The notes under the pieces are model-generated. The model had not been told where the DNA came from, searched no databases, and saw nothing but the letters and a program-made list of their open reading frames with translations. DNA of 64,000 nt. It comes from Chitinophaga filiformis. Its GTDB lineage: Bacteria; Bacteroidota; Bacteroidia; Chitinophagales; Chitinophagaceae. The stretch covers positions 62,001-126,000 of the forward strand of contig NZ_JAKIRP010000015.1 in NCBI RefSeq assembly GCF_021646545.1, given 5' to 3'. The translations under genes were made by a program, and so were the position numbers. Position 1 is the first letter of the stretch; every line of letters starts with the position of its first letter. Positions 59,817 to 64,000 of the stretch are shown here, one piece after another.

Positions 59817-61112
59817 ATGAAACGGATCATATTAACATATATCGCCGCGCTTTCCTGTACAGCCGTATTAGCACAGGAAACAATCTATCCTGCCCCGCCG
59901 CAGGGAAAGACCATTTATATCATCAATGCAACTATTCATGTCGGTAACGGACAGGTGCTCGAGAATGGTGCATTGACCTTTTCCAATGGTAAGATCACTG
60001 CTGTGGGCAATAAGCTGCCCGCTCCCGGCGCTGATGGAACTATTATGGACCTGAAGGGGCAACATGTATACCCTGGCGTTATTTCACCACTGACCACCCT
60101 CGGTTTGACCGAAGTGGAAGCCGTGAGGGCTACCAACGACTTCGTCGAAGTAGGGGAGATCAATCCTTCTGTACATTCACTGGTAGCCTATAATACCGAC
60201 TCAAAAGTGATCAATACCCTTCGCTCCAATGGTATTCTGCTGGCACAGGTAACGCCTGAAGGAGGCATGATACCCGGTACATCTTCCGTGGTGCAGCTGG
60301 ATGCCTGGAACTGGGAAGATGCTGTCTATAAGAGAGACGGAGCGATCCATTTCTATATGCCCAGCCTGTTGCCTCCCCCTTCGGTACCGGGACGTACTTT
60401 CACTGTTACAAAGGACAGAGCAGAGGAATTTGCAGAACAGACAGGTAAGGTACGCGCCTTCCTTAATGAGGCGAAGGCCTACCTGCAGGAAGACAAGCAT
60501 ACTGCAGCGAACCTGAAGTTTGAAGCTGTGAGAAAGCTGTTCACCAAAGAGCAGAAATTGTTCATTCACTGTAACCTGGTAAAGGAAATGCTGGTGGCTG
60601 TAGACTTCGCAAAGGAGTTTGGGATTGATGTAGTGATTGCAGGAGGAGCAGATTCATGGATGATCGCAGATGTGCTGAAACAGAACAATATCGCCGTTGT
60701 ACTCACGCAGCCACATAGTCTGCCGGTAACGCCTGATGATGATGTAGATCAGCCATATAAAACAGCCGCTCAGTTACAGCAGGCAGGGGTTTTATTCTGC
60801 CTTAGCAATGAGGGCTTCTGGCAGCAGCGTAACCTGCCTTTTGAAGCAGGTACGGCCAGCACTTATGGTCTTACCAAAGAGCAGGCGCTGACGGCAGTAA
60901 CCTTAAATACAGCCCGCATTCTGGGCATTGATAAAAGCACCGGTTCCCTGGAAACAGGTAAGGATGCCAACATTGTTATCAGTGCCGGAGACCTGCTGGA
61001 TATGCGCAGCAGTATTGTAACCCGCGCCTTTATACAGGGCAGGGAGATCAACCTGGACAATAAACACAAACAGCTGTTCGAGCGTTATAAATATAAGTAC
61101 GGACTGAAGTAA
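59817..61112 (+). CDS. Secreted amidohydrolase-family protein, degenerate metal site
   Basis: A 431-residue precursor (signal peptide to about 19) paralogous to the first module of the upstream protein. The start motif YIINATIHVGNGQVLENGAL is conserved, but HVYPGVISPLTTLGL replaces the HxH motif. A late EQALTAVTLNTARILGIDKSTGSLETGKDANIV segment is normal. It is probably a non-catalytic partner of the 1005-aa protein. A strong terminator follows. Confidence 0.83.
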   Translation: MKRIILTYIAALSCTAVLAQETIYPAPPQGKTIYIINATIHVGNGQVLENGALTFSNGKITAVGNKLPAPGADGTIMDLKGQHVYPGVISPLTTLGLTEVEAVRATNDFVEVGEINPSVHSLVAYNTDSKVINTLRSNGILLAQVTPEGGMIPGTSSVVQLDAWNWEDAVYKRDGAIHFYMPSLLPPPSVPGRTFTVTKDRAEEFAEQTGKVRAFLNEAKAYLQEDKHTAANLKFEAVRKLFTKEQKLFIHCNLVKEMLVAVDFAKEFGIDVVIAGGADSWMIADVLKQNNIAVVLTQPHSLPVTPDDDVDQPYKTAAQLQQAGVLFCLSNEGFWQQRNLPFEAGTASTYGLTKEQALTAVTLNTARILGIDKSTGSLETGKDANIVISAGDLLDMRSSIVTRAFIQGREINLDNKHKQLFERYKYKYGLK

Positions 61113-61130
61113 TACATTAGGAAAATATTG

Positions 61131-61170
61131 AAAAGCAGGGTGTTGTACTTACAATACCCTGCTTTTTTTT
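61131..61170 (+). terminator. Terminator after amidohydrolase pair
   Basis: AAAAGCAGGGT and ACCCTGCTTTT pair, with an inner TTGT/ACAA stem, and a run of eight Ts follows. Confidence 0.85.
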
Positions 61171-61217
61171 AAGTTATGGCATGAATTTTTATTGTTCCAT
61201 AGCAAACACATTAAGAA

Positions 61218-61721
61218 ATGGGAGCAATCCTTAAAAGAGAAGATGCTATCCGGAAGGTCACCGATCTGATCAACGAGGTACGGGTATGCATGTTCACCAC
61301 AATAGACGATCATGGACATGTCATTTCCAGACCGATGGCCACTGTTGATGTGGATAAGGATGGAAATGTCTGGTTTTTTTCCAACGAATATTCGGGCAAG
61401 GTCACCCAGATCTCCGAAAACAATGAGCTCAACCTCATTTACTCTCATCCGGGCCATAATACCTATCTGAACATTTTTGGTATTGGTTCTATCATCCTTG
61501 ACCGGGAGAAAATGAAGCGGTTATGGACGCCGGCGCTCGAGGCCTGGTTTCCTATCGGCGTTGATGATCCGCAATTATGCCTGCTGAAAGTAGATACGAA
61601 ACAGGCCTGGTTCTGGGATAATTCTTCCAGTAAAATGGTGATCTTCTTTAATATGCTGACGTCGATTATTACCGGGAAGAAGTATCAGGAAGGAGAGCAT
61701 GGTGAGCTGGATATAGAGTGA
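61218..61721 (+). CDS. Pyridoxamine 5-phosphate oxidase-fold protein
   Basis: A 167-residue split-barrel flavin-binding protein of the general-stress-protein 26 group. The fold start is VCMFTTIDDHGHVISRPMA, with VWFFSNEYSGKVTQI and LNLIYSHPGHNTYLNIFG following. PPOX-like members bind FMN or F420 and are often linked to stress; a pyridoxine role is not implied. It stands alone. Confidence 0.83.
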   Translation: MGAILKREDAIRKVTDLINEVRVCMFTTIDDHGHVISRPMATVDVDKDGNVWFFSNEYSGKVTQISENNELNLIYSHPGHNTYLNIFGIGSIILDREKMKRLWTPALEAWFPIGVDDPQLCLLKVDTKQAWFWDNSSSKMVIFFNMLTSIITGKKYQEGEHGELDIE

Positions 61722-61760
61722 AATAGGGTTACAGGTCCAACGGGAAGATATTAAATAACA

Positions 61761-61790
61761 AAGGCCGGCAAATGATGATTGCCAGCCCTT
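61761..61790. terminator. Terminator between PPOX and tyrS
   Basis: AAGGCCGGCAA and TTGCCAGCCCTT pair with one bulge, between the convergent genes. Confidence 0.6.
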
Positions 61791-61812
61791 GCTTATTTAT
61801 CTGTAAAATTAT

Positions 61813-63096
61813 TTATTTCACTATCACCAGATGGTAATCTTTCTTACCTCTCTGAACGAGTATATATCTGTCGTTCAACAAGTGACTCGTATCAACTTTC
61901 TGATCAATAGCAGTCACTTTGACCTTATTGATGCTGATACCATTGTTCTGCACCATTTTCCTGGCTTCTCCCTTACTTGGTAGTATGCTTGTTTCGGCGA
62001 GGAAAGAGACAACATCTTTGCCACCTTCAATATCAGCGGTTGTAACCTCTACCTGTGGCACACCATCCATTATTTCCAGTAGTTGTGTTTCTGTCAGTGA
62101 TTTTAATATATCTGCGGTATCGTTACGGAAGAGTAAATCAGATGCTTTGAGCGCAAATTCCAGTTCCTTTTCTCCATGTACGAAGAGGGTCAGCTGTTCC
62201 GCTAGTTTCTTCTGGAGCGGTCTTTTACCCGGATCCTGATCGTGTAATGCGATCAGTTTGTCGATCTCCTGCTGGGGGAGGAACGTGAATATTTTGATAT
62301 AGTTTTTGGCATCTTCATCAGTTGTCTTTACCCAGAACTGGTAAAACAGGTATGGGGAGGTCTTCTGAGGATCCAACCACACGTTGCCTCTCTCTGACTT
62401 CCCAAACTTACTGCCATCTGCTTTTTTCAGCAGGGGACAGGTAAATGCAAATGCCTCGCCATTAGCTTTACGACGAACCAGTTCCGTACCGGTCACAATA
62501 TTGCCCCACTGATCAGAGCCACCCATTTGCAGTTTGACGTTCTTTGCAGTATATAAATGGTAAAAGTCGTATCCCTGAATCAGCTGATAAGTGAATTCTG
62601 TAAAAGACATACCGCTATCTCCTTCCAGTCTTCTTTTTACAGAATCTTTGGACATCATGTAGTTCACAGTAATATGTTTACCTACATCACGGATGAAATC
62701 CAGGAAGGAAATATCCTTAAACCAGTCAAAGTTATTGACCATTTCAGCGGCATTCGGCTTTGCCGGATCAAAATCCAGGAATTTCTCCAGCTGCGCCTTG
62801 ATACCTTTCTGGTTGTGCGCCAGGGTATCCAGATCCAGCATTTTCCGCTCTTCTGCTTTAAAGGAAGGATCGCCCACCATACCGGTTGCACCACCTACCA
62901 GCGCAAATGGCTTGTGGCCAGCTCTTTGTAAGTGTACCAGCAACAGGATAGGCACCAGGCTACCTATATGAAGGGAGTCTGCCGTAGGGTCAAATCCTAC
63001 GTAAGCACTGGTCATTTCTTTTAATAATTGCTCCTCTGTGCCCGGCATTATATCCTGCACCATTCCTCTCCAGCGTAATTCCTCTATCAGGTTCAT
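61813..63096 (-). CDS. tyrS: Tyrosyl-tRNA synthetase
   Basis: Class I synthetase, 427 aa from ATG 63096 (MNLIEELRWRGM). A frame open to 63120 adds 8 residues, but a minus-strand -7 TACGTTTG at 63125-63118 would place transcription between the two starts, supporting 63096. Motifs: PTADSLHIGSL (HIGH equivalent HIG), GGSDQWGNI, and KFGKSERGN (KMSKS equivalent). The C-terminal S4 RNA-binding domain contains PSKGEARKMVQNNGISIN. Confidence 0.96.
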   Translation of the reverse strand: MNLIEELRWRGMVQDIMPGTEEQLLKEMTSAYVGFDPTADSLHIGSLVPILLLVHLQRAGHKPFALVGGATGMVGDPSFKAEERKMLDLDTLAHNQKGIKAQLEKFLDFDPAKPNAAEMVNNFDWFKDISFLDFIRDVGKHITVNYMMSKDSVKRRLEGDSGMSFTEFTYQLIQGYDFYHLYTAKNVKLQMGGSDQWGNIVTGTELVRRKANGEAFAFTCPLLKKADGSKFGKSERGNVWLDPQKTSPYLFYQFWVKTTDEDAKNYIKIFTFLPQQEIDKLIALHDQDPGKRPLQKKLAEQLTLFVHGEKELEFALKASDLLFRNDTADILKSLTETQLLEIMDGVPQVEVTTADIEGGKDVVSFLAETSILPSKGEARKMVQNNGISINKVKVTAIDQKVDTSHLLNDRYILVQRGKKDYHLVIVK

Positions 63097-63117
63097 GATT
63101 AATTGGGATAATTTTTG

Positions 63118-63125
63118 CAAACGTA
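63118..63125 (-). promoter_or_regulatory. Candidate -7 element for tyrS
   Basis: TACGTTTG on the minus strand matches TAnnTTTG, 22 bp upstream of ATG 63096. No clear -33 was found. Confidence 0.4.
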
Positions 63126-63224
63126 AGAAAAGAATTTTAAACGATATGCGGTGGAACGGTGTTGTATCTTAAATTCGTACAATGAATCCCGGCTAAAACC
63201 GCCATCTTCTGTAAAGATTACACT

Positions 63225-63920
63225 ATGAAAAAAATCTCGTTTTTTATCGCATGTCTGTTGCTGACAGTCAATGTATTAAGTGCCCAGGACTGCAAGAACT
63301 ACTACTATATGCTCGATAATGCAGAAGTAGAAATGACCGTGTTCGATGCAAAAGGGAATACTGCGGCCAAAAATGTTTACAACGTACTGTCCGTCAGTAA
63401 GGAAGGCGCTGCCAGTGTATCCGATTTTACGTCTACCCTGAAAGACGCAAAAGGAAAGACCATTTCTTCAGGAAAAGGGAAGTTCAAATGTGATGGCGGC
63501 GAGATCATGATCGATATGAAAATGTCCCTGCCTAATCTGCCGCAGTTGCAGAACATGAAAATGCAATCGGAAGGGAACGCGTTTCTGAATTACCCGGCCA
63601 ACCTGAAGGAAGGCCAGTCCCTGCCGGACGGAGCTTTTGAAATGAGTGGCAATGCCAACGGCATGGATATGAGCCTTCAATATAAAGTAACCGACCGCAA
63701 GGTAATAGGTAAGGAAAAGGTAACAACCGCCGGCGGTAGCTGGGATTGTTACAAGATCACCTATAACATGAACCTTTCTATGAAAATGATGAGCATGAAC
63801 ATCCCGGTGGATATGGCGGCGGCAGAATGGTTTGCTCCAGGCTTTGGTGTGGTTAAGACTGAAACGTCTAAAGATGGTAAACCGGCAGGTCATATGGAGA
63901 TCACCCATGTAAAGAAATAA
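63225..63920 (+). CDS. TapB/DUF3108-like secreted protein
   Basis: A 231-residue precursor with a signal peptide (MKKISFFIACLLLTVNVLSAQ). The mature part is beta-rich with a methionine-rich centre (MIDMKMSLPNLPQLQNMKMQ, MSMNIPVDM) and WFAPGFGVVKTETSKDGK near the end, the typical closing motif of TapB/DUF3108 lipoprotein-like proteins of Bacteroidota. Function is unknown; related proteins are periplasmic or surface structural factors. Confidence 0.7.
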   Translation: MKKISFFIACLLLTVNVLSAQDCKNYYYMLDNAEVEMTVFDAKGNTAAKNVYNVLSVSKEGAASVSDFTSTLKDAKGKTISSGKGKFKCDGGEIMIDMKMSLPNLPQLQNMKMQSEGNAFLNYPANLKEGQSLPDGAFEMSGNANGMDMSLQYKVTDRKVIGKEKVTTAGGSWDCYKITYNMNLSMKMMSMNIPVDMAAAEWFAPGFGVVKTETSKDGKPAGHMEITHVKK

Positions 63921-63932
63921 CCTTATTGTATA

Positions 63933-63975
63933 AAAAAGAGACGCCCCTGCCTTGGCAGGGGCGTCTCTTTTTTTG
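63933..63975 (+). terminator. Terminator after TapB-like gene
   Basis: A 19-bp stem (AAAAAGAGACGCCCCTGCC and complement) with a 2-nt centre, followed by Ts. Confidence 0.9.
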
Positions 63976-64000
63976 AACCCGGTTTACAGGTTTTTGAGGC

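Overview
The window reads as chromosomal DNA of a Bacteroidota bacterium, most probably a Chitinophaga-like member of the Chitinophagaceae. The basis is a SusC/SusD pair, a FecR/ECF-sigma/STN-receptor trio, a type IX secretion sorting domain, DUF4890 and standalone LytTR proteins, secreted GH20 and GH29 glycosidases, and promoters of the Bacteroidota type (TTG, about 21 bp, TAnnTTTG). Genus is inference. I saw no rRNA, tRNA, CRISPR array, transposase or phage gene.

Layout. 0.1-5.8 kb: a DUF5009-type membrane acyltransferase divergent from a LacI-family regulator, then galK-galT behind a promoter that overlaps a LacI-type operator. 6-12.6 kb: a TonB-dependent receptor, a TonB-type energy transducer and PEP carboxylase. 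12.7-18.5 kb: a complete urease operon (ureA, B, C, E, F, G, D and a NicO/UreH-type membrane protein, probably for nickel). 18.7-22.4 kb: the oxidative pentose-phosphate operon gnd-zwf-pgl. 23-33.3 kb: GH29 fucosidase, an S8 protease with a type IX sorting tail, an FMN glutamate-synthase-like protein, an MscS channel and a GH20 hexosaminidase. 33.6-36.9 kb: an MprF-like lysyl-lipid synthase/flippase in an operon with a VirJ/AcvB-like hydrolase.

37-40.2 kb is the least ordinary part. It has small regulators (an HTH protein, a lone LytTR domain, and a LuxR-type response regulator whose receiver domain is split by a frameshift), two tiny ORFs, a perfect 41-bp palindrome, and repeated (A/G)TTAAC motifs spaced 11-12 bp apart in several intergenic regions. 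40.5-48.9 kb: a SusC/SusD pair, a siderophore-interacting flavoprotein, an AraC regulator, a sigma-region-2-like protein with a membrane segment and TPR repeats, and a MarR regulator. 49-56.6 kb: mannonate dehydratase and glycerate 2-kinase, then ECF sigma/FecR/receptor and a DUF4890 protein. 56.8-64 kb: a double amidohydrolase and its paralogue, a PPOX-fold protein, TyrS and a TapB/DUF3108-like secreted protein.

Together these genes describe a glycan-degrading soil-type bacterium: secreted glycosidases and outer-membrane receptors feed galactose, fucose, amino-sugar and uronate catabolism; the pentose-phosphate operon supplies NADPH; urease and PEP carboxylase handle nitrogen and bicarbonate. 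Noncoding DNA holds a repeat family with arms ending in CTTCAAA (2.4-2.8 kb and 24.9-25.1 kb), several strong hairpin terminators and a few operator-like motifs.
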